64,000 bases of DNA from contig NZ_JAHGVE010000001.1 in assembly GCF_018835585.1 (NCBI RefSeq), positions 62,001 through 126,000 of the forward strand, written 5' to 3'. The notes under the pieces were generated by a model. The model was given only the letters and a program-made list of their open reading frames with translations, did no database searches and was not told where the DNA came from. Below, piece after piece: positions 1 through 9,606 of this stretch. The translations under genes and the position numbers were made by a program. How positions within the stretch are numbered: position 1 is the first letter of the stretch; each line of letters opens with the position of its first letter. Source of the stretch: Pelorhabdus rhamnosifermentans (GTDB lineage: Bacteria; Bacillota; Negativicutes; UMGS1260).

Positions 1-1049
1 CGCAAATGAAAACATCTCAGCTTATGGCAACATTAACACCGATTATTGAATTTTTAGCTGCGATTGGCGTCACCGTTATTATCTGGTATGGTGGACGGGA
101 AGTCATAGATGGTAATCTTACCTCAGGTTCACTTATTGCGTTTTTAATTTATGTTGTCAATCTTTCGAATCCTATCAAACGGTTAAGCCGGGTTTATGGC
201 AATATTCAACGGGCTCTTGCGGCAGCTGATCGTGTCTTTGAAGTGTTAGATACAGTGCCGGAAATTACTGATGCTGCTGATGCTGAGGCCCTGCCGTCCA
301 TTGAGGGGCAAGTAGAATTTGAGAATGTCGTTTTTGAATATAATCCAGGGGAAGTAGTCCTTGATCATATTTCTCTTGTGGCTCAGCCGGGTCAAATGAT
401 TGCTATTGTCGGTCCGAGTGGGGCCGGCAAGACAACTATTGCGAATTTGATTCCCAGGTTTTATGATCCCACAGCAGGCCGTGTGTTGATTGACGGTTAT
501 GATATCAAACGCGTGACGACTCACTCTGTTCGCGCTCAGATTGGCATTGTTCCCCAGGAAACCGTGCTGTTTAATGGCACAGTCTATGATAATATTCTTT
601 ATGGTGATCTGGCTGCGACAGAGGAGCAAGTCATTGCAGCTGCCAAAGCTGCCAATGCCCATCAATTTATTACGAATATGCCTGAAGGCTATCGTTCTAT
701 GATTGGCGAACGGGGTGCAAAAATTTCCGGAGGCCAGCGTCAGCGTGTGGCTATTGCCAGGGCCATCTTAAAAAATCCCCGTGTCTTGATTTTGGACGAG
801 GCTACATCAGCCCTTGACACAGAAAGTGAAAATCTGGTTCAGGAAGCTCTGGATAAGCTCATGGTAGGGCGGACATCTTTTGTCATTGCTCATCGCTTAT
901 CAACAGTGCAGCGGGCCGATTTGATTTTGGTGATGGAAAGGGGCCTTATTGTGGAACGCGGTACCCATCAGGAATTGTTGGAGAACCGCGGCCTCTATTA
1001 TAAACTGTATCAAGTGCAATTTTCCGATAAAAAGCAACCCGTTGCTTAA
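1..1049 (+). CDS. msbA: Lipid A export ABC transporter MsbA, 5'-truncated by the window edge
   Basis: MsbA-type exporters flip core-lipid A across the inner membrane. Only the C-terminal part is present. The frame is open from base 3, and the first visible Met (base 6) lies inside the transmembrane domain, so the true start is upstream of the window. Counting from that Met, the last membrane segments span about residues 8-55 and the nucleotide-binding domain starts near 100. Walker A (GPSGAGKT) is at 136-143, and the ISGGQRQR signature and the Walker B/D-loop segment LILDEATSALD follow. The fused membrane-ATPase layout fits the usual length of about 580 residues. Position before waaA and lpxK supports MsbA over a drug exporter. 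Confidence 0.9.
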   Translation, partial: QMKTSQLMATLTPIIEFLAAIGVTVIIWYGGREVIDGNLTSGSLIAFLIYVVNLSNPIKRLSRVYGNIQRALAAADRVFEVLDTVPEITDAADAEALPSIEGQVEFENVVFEYNPGEVVLDHISLVAQPGQMIAIVGPSGAGKTTIANLIPRFYDPTAGRVLIDGYDIKRVTTHSVRAQIGIVPQETVLFNGTVYDNILYGDLAATEEQVIAAAKAANAHQFITNMPEGYRSMIGERGAKISGGQRQRVAIARAILKNPRVLILDEATSALDTESENLVQEALDKLMVGRTSFVIAHRLSTVQRADLILVMERGLIVERGTHQELLENRGLYYKLYQVQFSDKKQPVA

Positions 1050-1076
1050 CGCAAGTTGTGAAAAGGGGTATCAAGC

Positions 1077-2354
1077 GTGAGATTTTTTTATAACTTTCTT
1101 GCTTCTTTGTTTGTCCTGTGCGCTCTTCCGGTATTCTTTTGGCGTCTCATGAAAGAACCAGGGTTTGGCGAACGGCTGAAGCAATGGTTTGGTTTTTTAC
1201 CGGCTGAGTCGCTGGAAAGTGTCGCGAAACAGCAGTGTTTATGGCTTCATGCTGCATCAGTCGGCGAAATAGTTGCTGCAAGTCCCATTGTCAAGGAGAT
1301 GCGGGCGGCTTTTCCCACGCGGAAGATTCTTATTTCTACAGTCACCGTAACAGGTCACGAAATGGCTAAAAAAATCCTGCCTGATGCTGATAGTATTATT
1401 TTTTTTCCCTTTGATTTGCCTTGGCTGATCGAGAGCGTAGTGAGAAGAATCGAGCCCGCTCTGTTTGTGCTTGTCGAGACCGAGCTGTGGCCGAATTTTT
1501 TGCAGGCTATGGAAAAAAGAAAGATTCCTGTACTGATGGTCAATGGCCGCATTAGTGATAAAAGTATTAAACGGTACCACTACTTATTTTCATTGCTCAG
1601 GGAAATGATGCAGTCTGTCAGCCTTTTTTGCATGCAATCCAGCCAGGACGCGTCTCGTATTATTACTATGGGAGCGTTACCGGAAAAAGTGGTAGTGACA
1701 GGAAACACAAAATTTGATCAAACTTATACTGTTGTTACGCCTTTAGAGAAAAAACATTTATTAGCTAATTTAGGTTATAGTGAAGAAAATGATTTTCTAT
1801 TTATTGCCGGCAGTACTCATGAAGGAGAAGAAGATCAGATTTTCGCGGCTTATTTACTTGCCAGACAGTCTGTACCTGCCTTAAAACTTATGATTGCGCC
1901 GCGCGACATACGCCGTAGTGCAGAAGTGATTAAAATTGCTGAGGGTTACTCGCTTTTCCCTATCCGGCGCACCGAACTTCCGGATAAAACGGGTGATGTT
2001 GTGCTGCTGGACACCATTGGAGAACTGGGGAGGCTCTATAGTCTCGGTAACATTATTTTTGTTGGCGGCAGTTTAATTCAGCGCGGTGGTCATAATATTC
2101 TAGAACCTGCAGCTCATGGCAAACCCATTCTTGTCGGGCCTCATATGTTTAACTTTAAAGAATCTTATGCGCTTCTCCAAGGGCGTGGCGCTTGTATGAC
2201 AGTTCATGATAGTAAAGAGCTGGCTGAAAAGATTGTATTGCTTGTGCAGGATCGAGAGGCAGCTAAGAATATGGGGCGATCTGCTGCGGAAATTATGCGG
2301 GAAAATAGTGGGGCGGCCCGGAAAAGCGTCGAATATATGCGGCGTTATGTATAG
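1077..2354 (+). CDS. waaA: 3-deoxy-D-manno-octulosonic acid (Kdo) transferase, GT30
   Basis: Transfers Kdo from CMP-Kdo to the lipid A precursor at the inner face of the cytoplasmic membrane. The 425-residue protein has an N-terminal hydrophobic anchor (about residues 3-21), then the GT30 N-domain with the conserved HAASVGE segment whose Glu is the family's catalytic base. The VETELWPN and GNTKFDQ motifs follow, and the C-domain donor site reads GGHNILEPAAHGKP. The GTG start at 1077 follows the SD AAAAGGGG at 1061-1068. The gene sits 27 bp after msbA and is followed by lpxK, the standard lipid A/Kdo order. Whether it adds one or two Kdo residues cannot be read from sequence. Confidence 0.95.
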   Translation: MRFFYNFLASLFVLCALPVFFWRLMKEPGFGERLKQWFGFLPAESLESVAKQQCLWLHAASVGEIVAASPIVKEMRAAFPTRKILISTVTVTGHEMAKKILPDADSIIFFPFDLPWLIESVVRRIEPALFVLVETELWPNFLQAMEKRKIPVLMVNGRISDKSIKRYHYLFSLLREMMQSVSLFCMQSSQDASRIITMGALPEKVVVTGNTKFDQTYTVVTPLEKKHLLANLGYSEENDFLFIAGSTHEGEEDQIFAAYLLARQSVPALKLMIAPRDIRRSAEVIKIAEGYSLFPIRRTELPDKTGDVVLLDTIGELGRLYSLGNIIFVGGSLIQRGGHNILEPAAHGKPILVGPHMFNFKESYALLQGRGACMTVHDSKELAEKIVLLVQDREAAKNMGRSAAEIMRENSGAARKSVEYMRRYV

Positions 2355-2382
2355 TAATTTTTTTCCGACAGGAGAATGAGCC

Positions 2383-3546
2383 ATGCAGTTTATGGATGAA
2401 TTTCAACAATATTTATATACATTAGTCCATAGCAAGCACCCCAGTGGGTTTGATCGAATTTTATTGGGATGTTTACAAATTTTTTCCTATATATATGGGT
2501 TAGGTGTCATGATCACGCTGGTTTTATATCGCATTGGTCTGTTGAGACAGTTTCGGTTGCCCTGTCTTGTCATTAGTTTAGGCAATATTACTGTAGGCGG
2601 TACAGGGAAAACGCCTACAGCCCAAAAACTTGCCGCGCTCATTCGTGATATGGGTTATCGTGTTGCCATTTTAAATCGTGGTTATCGGGCCGACTGGCAA
2701 GGTGATATTGGGACTGTTTCAGATGGCCGTAAGCTATATATGACTGTCAGCGAAGCCGGGGATGAAGCTTATTTGCTTGCCAAGCATGTACCAGGGGCTG
2801 CTGTTGTTATTGGAAAAAGCCGCAGTCAAACTGGAGAATATGCTTTTGATAAACTGAAGGCCGATGTGCTTATATTAGATGATGGTTATCAGCATTGGCC
2901 GCTTTATCGCGACCTTGATATTGTACTTATTGACGCGCTCAATCGGTTTGGCAATGGCTACTTATTACCGCGTGGTACGCTGCGGGAACCTCTCACAAAC
3001 CTTAAGCGTGCCCAGGCTTTTTTGCTGACCAAGGTGGACCAATCATCTGAGGGGGCCTGTGAAAGTATTCGCAGCGTGGTGGCGAAATACAATCAGCATG
3101 CGCTCATTATGGAAAGTGTTCATAGTCCCCAATATTTTTTAGAGATTCAGGAATGGTATCGCGGCACACGTGAAAAGAGCATTCCCTTGAGCCAAATGAA
3201 CGGCAAAACCGTTTTATCCTTTTGCGCGATTGGCAATCCTTCGTCTTTTGAACAGACCATTACGGATATGGGAGCAGTTGTTGAACGGGGAATTCGCTAT
3301 CCCGATCATCATAATTACACCATGCTGGAAATGCAGCATGTTATGGACCTTGCTGTCGAGCAGGAAGTGAATGCTCTCATTACGACGGAAAAGGATGCTG
3401 TCAAGATTCCCTCTGAATTTATTTATTCTGATCGTCCTCTGCCGCTCTATGTTCTTGGTATTGAAGTGAAGATTACTTGCGGTGAACAAGAATTTATGAA
3501 CTTAGTCCAAAAATTAACGGATGAGAAAAGGAAGTTTGTCTTATGA
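2383..3546 (+). CDS. lpxK: Tetraacyldisaccharide 4'-kinase
   Basis: Phosphorylates the 4' position of the lipid A disaccharide at the inner membrane. The protein has 387 residues. It has a membrane-associated N-terminus (about residues 25-50) and a P-loop in GGTGKTPT near residue 70. The LpxK hallmark DDGYQH is followed by PRGTLREP, and TTEKDAVK lies near the C-terminus. The ATG at 2383 follows an AGGAGAA SD. The stop overlaps the kdsB start by 4 bp (ATGA), which suggests translational coupling. Confidence 0.95.
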   Translation: MQFMDEFQQYLYTLVHSKHPSGFDRILLGCLQIFSYIYGLGVMITLVLYRIGLLRQFRLPCLVISLGNITVGGTGKTPTAQKLAALIRDMGYRVAILNRGYRADWQGDIGTVSDGRKLYMTVSEAGDEAYLLAKHVPGAAVVIGKSRSQTGEYAFDKLKADVLILDDGYQHWPLYRDLDIVLIDALNRFGNGYLLPRGTLREPLTNLKRAQAFLLTKVDQSSEGACESIRSVVAKYNQHALIMESVHSPQYFLEIQEWYRGTREKSIPLSQMNGKTVLSFCAIGNPSSFEQTITDMGAVVERGIRYPDHHNYTMLEMQHVMDLAVEQEVNALITTEKDAVKIPSEFIYSDRPLPLYVLGIEVKITCGEQEFMNLVQKLTDEKRKFVL

Positions 3547-4274
3547 ATACACTGTGTATTATTCCTGCACGTTATGCCTCCACCCGCTTTCCCGGTAAAC
3601 CATTGGCTGATATTGCCGGCAAACCCATGATTCAACACGTTTATGAACGAGCTTGCCGCGCGTTACTCCCGACAGATGTTCTTGTGGCAACAGACAGTGA
3701 CGTGATCTTGAAGACTGTCTTAGCTTTTGGCGGACAAGCTGTTATGACCTCAGCCAATCATCCGACAGGAACAGATCGCTTGGCTGAAGTTGCGTCCTCG
3801 CGTCCTGACGTGGATGTCATTGTCAATGTTCAAGGCGATGAACCTCTCATTGATCCCCAGGTTATCGATGACTTAGCAGCTGCCTTCTTGCACGATGAAC
3901 AGTTAGCCATGGCAACAGTCATGACGCCTTTAACGATTGAGGAGCAGCGCGATGCCAATGTAGTCAAAGTCGTCACTGATCTTGGGGGCTATGCCCTGTA
4001 TTTTTCCCGGTCTTTGATTCCTTTTCCACGTCATGAAGCGAGGCTTCCCGTATATAAACATATCGGATTGTATGCTTACAGACGGGATTTTTTATTGAAA
4101 TTTGCCTCGCTGGCACCGACGCCGCTCGAACAAACAGAGTCGCTAGAACAGCTTCGGGTGCTTGAGCATGGCTATAAAATCAAGGTGCTGCTGGTCGATC
4201 GTGCGCCTGTTGGTGTCGATACACCGGAAGATTTGGAGCGCGTCAATCAATTAATATTAGGAGGTACATTATGA
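3543..4274 (+). CDS. kdsB: CMP-Kdo synthetase (3-deoxy-manno-octulosonate cytidylyltransferase)
   Basis: Activates Kdo with CTP to CMP-Kdo, the donor for WaaA. It has 243 residues, the normal KdsB length. The N-terminal nucleotide-binding signature is [16 protein letters not shown], the metal-binding NVQGDEPLI segment lies near residue 100, and the sugar-binding region includes [12 protein letters not shown]. It overlaps both neighbours by 4 bp (ATGA) within the contiguous lpxK-kdsB-kdsA-kdsD-kdsC run. Confidence 0.95.
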   Translation: MNTLCIIPARYASTRFPGKPLADIAGKPMIQHVYERACRALLPTDVLVATDSDVILKTVLAFGGQAVMTSANHPTGTDRLAEVASSRPDVDVIVNVQGDEPLIDPQVIDDLAAAFLHDEQLAMATVMTPLTIEEQRDANVVKVVTDLGGYALYFSRSLIPFPRHEARLPVYKHIGLYAYRRDFLLKFASLAPTPLEQTESLEQLRVLEHGYKIKVLLVDRAPVGVDTPEDLERVNQLILGGTL

Positions 4275-5095
4275 ATATTGTCAAAGTACAGGATATGTTG
4301 ATAGGCGGTAAAAACCCTCTGGCACTTATTGCGGGTCCCTGCGTCATTGAAGATTTTGATCGGACCTTACAGATTGGCAAAACCATTAAGGCCTTAACAG
4401 ATAAACTTCATATTTCTTATATTTTTAAAGCCTCTTTTGATAAAGCCAATCGTTCCTCCATGTATTCTTTTCGCGGACCGGGACTTACAGAAGGCTTAGC
4501 CATGCTGGCTGAAATCAAGCAGCAGCTAAAGGTACCTGTTGTCAGTGATATTCATTCCATTGAACAAGTGGCACCAGCTGCTGAAGTGCTTGACATGCTT
4601 CAGATTCCGGCATTTTTATGTCGTCAGACAGACTTAGTTTATGAAGCAGCCAAGACGCAGAAAGTCATTAATGTAAAAAAAGGCCAGTTTTTAGCGCCAT
4701 TAGATATGAAAAATGTTGTCAAGAAGGTCGAAGAAGCAGGTAATCATAACTTGTTGCTTACCGAACGGGGCGTTAGCTTTGGTTACAATAATCTTGTGGC
4801 TGATATGCGTTCTTTGCCTCTCATGCGCTCACTCGGTTATCCTATCGTATTTGATGGAACGCACAGTGTTCAGCTGCCAGGTGGTGCCGGTACGACTTCA
4901 GGTGGTCAAAGTGAATTTGTGCCTTATTTGACACGTGCCGCTGTTGCTGCAGGGGTAGACGCGCTCTTTTTAGAGGTTCATGATCATCCGGCTGAAGCAC
5001 TATCTGATGGACCTAATATGCTTGATTTTGCGCAGCTTGAAGCGCTGCTTACGGATGTGCTAGCCATTGACGAAGTGGTGCGTAAGCACAAATAA
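4271..5095 (+). CDS. kdsA: Kdo-8-phosphate synthase, Cys (metal-dependent) type
   Basis: Condenses phosphoenolpyruvate with D-arabinose-5-phosphate to Kdo-8-phosphate. It is a 274-residue TIM-barrel protein of the DAHP synthase superfamily with the KdsA signature [12 protein letters not shown] and the segment [11 protein letters not shown]. Cys24 in AGPCVIED sits where metal-dependent KdsA enzymes carry their metal-ligand Cys and E. coli KdsA has Asn, so a divalent-metal enzyme is inferred. The start overlaps kdsB by ATGA, with AGGAGGT as SD. Confidence 0.95.
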   Translation: MNIVKVQDMLIGGKNPLALIAGPCVIEDFDRTLQIGKTIKALTDKLHISYIFKASFDKANRSSMYSFRGPGLTEGLAMLAEIKQQLKVPVVSDIHSIEQVAPAAEVLDMLQIPAFLCRQTDLVYEAAKTQKVINVKKGQFLAPLDMKNVVKKVEEAGNHNLLLTERGVSFGYNNLVADMRSLPLMRSLGYPIVFDGTHSVQLPGGAGTTSGGQSEFVPYLTRAAVAAGVDALFLEVHDHPAEALSDGPNMLDFAQLEALLTDVLAIDEVVRKHK

Positions 5096-5107
5096 GGAGG
5101 GAATACC

Positions 5108-6073
5108 ATGTTGGAACAGGCTCAAAGGGCGCTCGAAATTGAAGCTAAGGCGATACTTGATCTTATTCCCCGTCTAAACGGGGATTTTACTAAAACCGTT
5201 CAGGCTATTTTAGCTTGTAAGGGACGAATCATTGTCACAGGCATGGGAAAATCCGGTCATGTAGGCCGAAAAATTGCGGCTACCTTGGCTTCTACGGGAA
5301 CACCAGCCTTTTTCATGCATCCCGCCGAAGCTATTCACGGTGATTTAGGCATGGTGACAAGTGCCGATATCATTCTGGCTCTGTCCAATAGTGGTGAGAC
5401 AAGTGAAGTACTGGCTATTCTGCCTGTACTCAAGCGGATTGGCACGCCTATTATTGTTTTGTGCGGAAACTTTGATTCAACGCTTGGTAAAAATGCCGAT
5501 TATTATTTAGATGCTGCTGTGGCCAGCGAAGCCTGTCCCTTAGGACTTGCACCTACGGCAAGTACGACGGCAGCGTTGGCTCTCGGGGATGCGCTGGCCA
5601 TTTCTTTATTGAGCCAGCGCCATTTTACTCGGGATGATTTTGCCCTGTTTCATCCCGGTGGTTCACTAGGACGGAAATTACTGCTTACTGTGGCCGATGT
5701 CATGCACAGCGGCGAAGAAAATCCCCTTATTGCCAGCGATAAGACCGTTCAGGAAGCCTTGTTTGTTATGACTGACAAGGGGTTAGGTGCTGTGAATGTT
5801 GTCGCTGCCGATGGCAAATTACTGGGCATTTTAACAGATGGTGATATTCGCCGCCGTCTTGAAAAAGGGTATGAATTTTTAAAGCAGCCTGTGGCAGCAT
5901 TCATGACGCAAACGCCTCAGACTATTCTTGTTGATAAACTGGCGGCTTATGCCTTACACCAGATGGAGCAGCATCAGCCCCGCCCCGTTACGGTCCTTCC
6001 AGTTGTTGACAGTGAAAATAAGGCTATTGGTATGATTCACCTTACTGACTTACTCAGGCAAGGAGTGGTATAA
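5108..6073 (+). CDS. kdsD: D-arabinose-5-phosphate isomerase (KpsF/GutQ family)
   Basis: Converts ribulose-5-phosphate to arabinose-5-phosphate for KdsA. It has 321 residues. The N-terminal SIS sugar-isomerase domain (about 35-185) shows GMGKSGHVGRK and SNSGETSE, and two CBS domains follow (about 200-320). The SD AAGGAGGGAA precedes the ATG at 5108. The stop shares one base with the kdsC start (taATG). The SIS plus two CBS layout separates KdsD from GmhA, which lacks CBS and occurs at 35350. Confidence 0.95.
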   Translation: MLEQAQRALEIEAKAILDLIPRLNGDFTKTVQAILACKGRIIVTGMGKSGHVGRKIAATLASTGTPAFFMHPAEAIHGDLGMVTSADIILALSNSGETSEVLAILPVLKRIGTPIIVLCGNFDSTLGKNADYYLDAAVASEACPLGLAPTASTTAALALGDALAISLLSQRHFTRDDFALFHPGGSLGRKLLLTVADVMHSGEENPLIASDKTVQEALFVMTDKGLGAVNVVAADGKLLGILTDGDIRRRLEKGYEFLKQPVAAFMTQTPQTILVDKLAAYALHQMEQHQPRPVTVLPVVDSENKAIGMIHLTDLLRQGVV

Positions 6074-6636
6074 TGACATTAAAGACCTCCCTGAGCCTTG
6101 AAGAGCGGGCCCAGTCTGTCAGAATGATTGTTTTCGATGTGGATGGCGTGTTAACAGATGGTCAGATGTTTTTCAGTCGTGACGGCGAGGCCCTGAAAGC
6201 CTTTCATGTGCGCGATGGTCTGGCCATATCTCTGGCACAGCGCGCGGGTCTCGGCGTGGCCATTATTACAGCACGCCAGAGTGAAATGGTCAGATTACGC
6301 GGTGCTGAGTTAAAAATCGGCGATATTTATCAAGGATCGCCGGACAAAGTGGTTTCTATGCAGGCGCTAATTGAGAAACATCAGCTTGATCTCAGTCAAA
6401 TATGTTATATTGGTGACGACCTCAACGACTTGCCGCTTCTTATCAATGTGGGACTAGCCTGTACAGTAGCGAATGGCGCTGAGGAGGTTCAAGCTGTCAG
6501 TCATTTTGTGGCGGACAAACCCGGCGGACAGGGAGCCGTACGACAGATTATCGAAATGATCTTAAAATCACAAGGCAAATGGGAGGATCTCGTTGCGGCT
6601 TATCGCCGACCGGGGTGCATCGGTCTTTGCCAGTAA
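6073..6636 (+). CDS. kdsC: Kdo-8-phosphate phosphatase (HAD superfamily)
   Basis: Dephosphorylates Kdo-8-phosphate to Kdo. It has 187 residues, typical of cap-less HAD phosphatases of the KdsC/YrbI group. The nucleophile motif I is FDVDGVLTDG, motif II is the ITARQS Thr, and motif IV is GDDLNDLPLL. It sits directly after kdsD, completing the Kdo pathway from ribulose-5-phosphate together with kdsA and kdsB. Confidence 0.95.
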   Translation: MTLKTSLSLEERAQSVRMIVFDVDGVLTDGQMFFSRDGEALKAFHVRDGLAISLAQRAGLGVAIITARQSEMVRLRGAELKIGDIYQGSPDKVVSMQALIEKHQLDLSQICYIGDDLNDLPLLINVGLACTVANGAEEVQAVSHFVADKPGGQGAVRQIIEMILKSQGKWEDLVAAYRRPGCIGLCQ

Positions 6637-6651
6637 GGAAAGGACATCACT

Positions 6652-7539
6652 ATGATAGGATCAGTCCAATATATTTTTTACAAACTTCTTAGTGCATGGA
6701 TCTGCCTTTTTCCTTATTCCCTGCTGCTTGCTTGCGGCAGGCAGCTTGGCAAGCTTTATTACTGCGTCGCAGCCAAGCAGCGAAAACGGGCACTGCGCCA
6801 GATTCAGGAGCATTTAAATTTGTCGCCCAAGGCTGCGGAGCAGATCATTAGGCGAGTTTTTATTAAATTAAGCCAGACCTTTTTGGAAGTACTTTATATG
6901 CCTCGGTTGAATAAGCAGAGTGTCAGTAAGTATATGACAGTCGAGAACCGTCCGTATCTTGAAGAGGCGCTAGCAGAAGGTAAGGGCGTGATTTTACTTG
7001 CCGCTCATTTTGGCAACTGGGAGTGGCTTGGCGCGGGGCTTGCCTTGTTTGGTTTTCCTTTGACAAGCTTTGCCAAGCGTCAGCCCAATGAAGTGTATAT
7101 GCGCATTCTTGCAGAACATCGTAGTCAAGCTGGAATAGAGATTTTTTACAGTAAGTCCCTTGATCTCATTAGTGCGGCTAAAGCTTTGAAACAGGGAAAG
7201 ACATTAGGGTTTATCTCAGATCAAGATGCTGGACCCAAGGGGATTTTTGTCGACTTTCTCGGTCAAAAGGCGTCTACTCCCGCTGGAGCAGCTGTTTTTG
7301 CTAAAAAATTTCATTCTCCTGTTGTGCCTACCTTTATTGTGCGTCGTAAAACAGGGGGCCATCAAATTTTACTTGGTGAGCCCTTTTATTTTGAACCGGA
7401 TGATACCATTCAGTCCTTTACACAGAAACTATCGACAATCACTGAGAACATGATCCGCGAATATCCCGATGAATGGCTATGGTTTCAAAAACGCTGGAAT
7501 ACGAAGGTTCCAGTTGTCGGGAAGGAAGGGGACGCCTAA
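6652..7539 (+). CDS. lpxL: Lipid A acyltransferase, LpxL/HtrB family
   Basis: Adds a secondary acyl chain to Kdo-lipid A at the inner membrane. It has 295 residues with one hydrophobic N-terminal segment (about 5-28). The catalytic HX4E motif is AHFGNWEW near residue 120, and the conserved SDQDAGPKGIFVDFLG block follows, as in LpxL/LpxM proteins. Only one such gene is visible here. LpxL versus LpxM and the acyl chain used cannot be told from sequence. The next gene, lptC, starts at the base after its stop. Confidence 0.88.
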   Translation: MIGSVQYIFYKLLSAWICLFPYSLLLACGRQLGKLYYCVAAKQRKRALRQIQEHLNLSPKAAEQIIRRVFIKLSQTFLEVLYMPRLNKQSVSKYMTVENRPYLEEALAEGKGVILLAAHFGNWEWLGAGLALFGFPLTSFAKRQPNEVYMRILAEHRSQAGIEIFYSKSLDLISAAKALKQGKTLGFISDQDAGPKGIFVDFLGQKASTPAGAAVFAKKFHSPVVPTFIVRRKTGGHQILLGEPFYFEPDDTIQSFTQKLSTITENMIREYPDEWLWFQKRWNTKVPVVGKEGDA

Positions 7540-8106
7540 ATGAAACGGCAAACTATTCTTATGGGCGTTGCTTTTGTTTTGATTATTGGCAGTGGTCTGT
7601 ACTATTTTCTCAAAGAGGAATCCATGGCGTCCCATCCGCAGCCTGCGCAGGATGCCGCTAAACAGCAGCAAGCAGCACTTTCTTTTGAGGGCAACAAGAT
7701 TACGGAAGAAGAAAATGGTCGGCTCATCTGGGAACTGACGGCTGAGACTATTGAAGTGGACAGTGTGACACAGAATGTCACCTTGCATAAGTTAAATGGA
7801 ACATTCTACTCAGCCGCTGGGACGACAATGACGATTACGAGTGAGACAGGCAATCTGGATTCTAAAACCAAGGATGTTGTACTTACGGGTTCTGTTCATG
7901 GTACAGCAAGCGACGGTGGCGACTTTACGGCAGCTCAGGCCACATGGCAAGATGAAACCAAGCTATTTCATGGCACAGGCGGAGTTCGGGCTGTCAAAGG
8001 CGGTACCATTTTGACGGGCGATGTCCTTGATGGCGATATGATGCTTAATAAAATGAAAGTATCGGGTCATGCCCATATTGTGAATAAAGGAGGTCAGATC
8101 GAATGA
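7540..8106 (+). CDS. lptC: LPS export protein LptC (bitopic inner-membrane bridge component)
   Basis: LptC anchors the periplasmic LPS bridge to the LptB-F/G transporter. It has 188 residues with a single N-terminal membrane segment (about 5-23) and then a beta-jellyroll LptC/OstA-like domain, seen as alternating beta strands such as ETGNLDSKTKDVVLTGSV. It starts directly after the LpxL-type gene and overlaps lptA by 4 bp. The assignment rests on size, topology and context, because LptC sequences are poorly conserved. Confidence 0.85.
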   Translation: MKRQTILMGVAFVLIIGSGLYYFLKEESMASHPQPAQDAAKQQQAALSFEGNKITEEENGRLIWELTAETIEVDSVTQNVTLHKLNGTFYSAAGTTMTITSETGNLDSKTKDVVLTGSVHGTASDGGDFTAAQATWQDETKLFHGTGGVRAVKGGTILTGDVLDGDMMLNKMKVSGHAHIVNKGGQIE

Positions 8107-8843
8107 CTTATGGTAAAATAAGAACAGTCCTCTGTGTAGGAATGTTTTCTGTGGCTTTCGTTTTGACTGGCGTTGGGGTAAATGGATCCTTTGCCGCCGG
8201 TGAAGGACAGCCCATAGAAGTTTCCGCTGACACCATTAATTACGATGCAGCGCAAGGCATCGTTGATGCGCAGGGCAGTATCGTCATGAAACAAAATGAC
8301 GCTGTGCTTACAGGCAGTTCCGTTCATTATAATATGAAAAGTTTAGAAGGAATCGTTACTGGGGGGGTTAAAGCCGTCAAGGCCGATGCGGTTCTTACGG
8401 CAGACAAGGTAGAAACGCATAACAACACCCGCCTTGTTGCCACAGGCGCTCCGGTCCTTGTCAAGGGCGAAAGCACCCTCAAAGGTTCCCTTATTGATTA
8501 TGATTCAGCGAAGCAATACGCCTTAGTGCCATCTGATGTGACACTTACGACGGCTGAAGGTACTCTGACAACAGATCATTTAGAAGCTTTTTTTGCTGAA
8601 GACCGGGCGGTCGGTGAAGGCGATGTTCATCTCGTTAGTTTGACCCGCCAAATTGATGCTACATCGGATCATATCGTTTATTATGGCATGCAAGGCAAGG
8701 GCAAGGCTGTTTTGACAGGCAATGCCAGGGCCGTGCAGGAAGGCAATGTTATTGTGGGAGATACGTTAACACTGAACATGGACAGCCAGTCGGCGGATGC
8801 TCAGGGCCGAACTAAAGTCATTATTATTCCGAAGTCAACATAA
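8103..8843 (+). CDS. lptA: LPS transport periplasmic protein LptA (OstA-like)
   Basis: LptA polymerises into the periplasmic bridge that carries LPS to LptD. It has 246 residues. A signal peptide ends near residue 31 (GSFAAGEG), then an OstA domain begins with [20 protein letters not shown], the usual opening of LptA and LptD N-domains, with repeated strands. It is longer than E. coli LptA (185 residues), which suggests additional jellyroll strands. It overlaps lptC by 4 bp. Confidence 0.88.
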   Translation: MTYGKIRTVLCVGMFSVAFVLTGVGVNGSFAAGEGQPIEVSADTINYDAAQGIVDAQGSIVMKQNDAVLTGSSVHYNMKSLEGIVTGGVKAVKADAVLTADKVETHNNTRLVATGAPVLVKGESTLKGSLIDYDSAKQYALVPSDVTLTTAEGTLTTDHLEAFFAEDRAVGEGDVHLVSLTRQIDATSDHIVYYGMQGKGKAVLTGNARAVQEGNVIVGDTLTLNMDSQSADAQGRTKVIIIPKST

Positions 8844-8877
8844 AGCGCTGCACGCAGCGCTTGAAAGGGTTAAAATT

Positions 8878-9597
8878 ATGTATATAGAGACGAATAGCCT
8901 TGTAAAAACCTATGGCAAACGTAATGTTGTCGATGGCGTCAGCCTTAGGGTGGATCAAGGCAGTATTGTAGGACTGCTTGGCCCGAATGGCGCAGGCAAA
9001 ACAACGACTTTTTATATGATTGTCGGTTTGGAACAGCCCAATCAGGGGGCAATTACTGTTGATCATGAAGATGTTACATTTCTCCCGATGTATAAGAGGT
9101 CGCGGTTTGGCATTGGCTATCTGCCTCAGGAAGCCTCGATTTTTCGTAAACTGACTGTGGAAGATAATCTGATGGCCATTTTAGAAACAACACCGCTATC
9201 AAGCGGGGAGCGCAGAGATAAGCAGGAAGCCTTGCTCGAAGAGTTTCATGTCGCGCATGTGCGGAAAAGCTTTGGTTCAGAGCTTTCCGGAGGAGAGCGG
9301 CGACGCGTAGAAATTGCGCGGAGTTTGGCTACAGATCCCGCTTTTATTTTGCTTGACGAACCCTTTGCAGGCGTTGATCCTATTGCGGTGGCAGATATTC
9401 AGCAAATCATTGGTTATCTGAAAGAGCGCGGGATTGGTGTACTCATTACCGACCATAATGTGCGGGAAACACTGAGTATCGTTGATAAGGCTTATATTTT
9501 AAATGAGGGACAGATACTAATTTCCGGCGATTCAGCGACGATTGCCGATAGTGAGATTGCCAAGAAGTTTTATCTTGGTGAGAACTTCAGCCTGTAG
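8878..9597 (+). CDS. lptB: LPS export ABC transporter ATPase LptB
   Basis: Cytoplasmic ATPase that powers LPS extraction from the inner membrane. It has 239 residues from the ATG at 8878, which follows a GAAAGGG SD. A longer in-frame reading from 8797 would overlap lptA and lacks homologous sequence. Walker A (GPNGAGKT) is at residues 35-42, followed by the signature LSGGERRR and the Walker B/D-loop segment [11 protein letters not shown] that is typical of LptB. The permease gene follows after 9 bp. Confidence 0.93.
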   Translation: MYIETNSLVKTYGKRNVVDGVSLRVDQGSIVGLLGPNGAGKTTTFYMIVGLEQPNQGAITVDHEDVTFLPMYKRSRFGIGYLPQEASIFRKLTVEDNLMAILETTPLSSGERRDKQEALLEEFHVAHVRKSFGSELSGGERRRVEIARSLATDPAFILLDEPFAGVDPIAVADIQQIIGYLKERGIGVLITDHNVRETLSIVDKAYILNEGQILISGDSATIADSEIAKKFYLGENFSL

Positions 9598-9606
9598 GAG
9601 AATTTT

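Noticed and set aside
246-665. Minus-strand open frame opposite msbA, and similar antisense frames throughout.
   Set aside because: They lie wholly opposite strongly supported genes, lack SD sites and show no recognisable domains.
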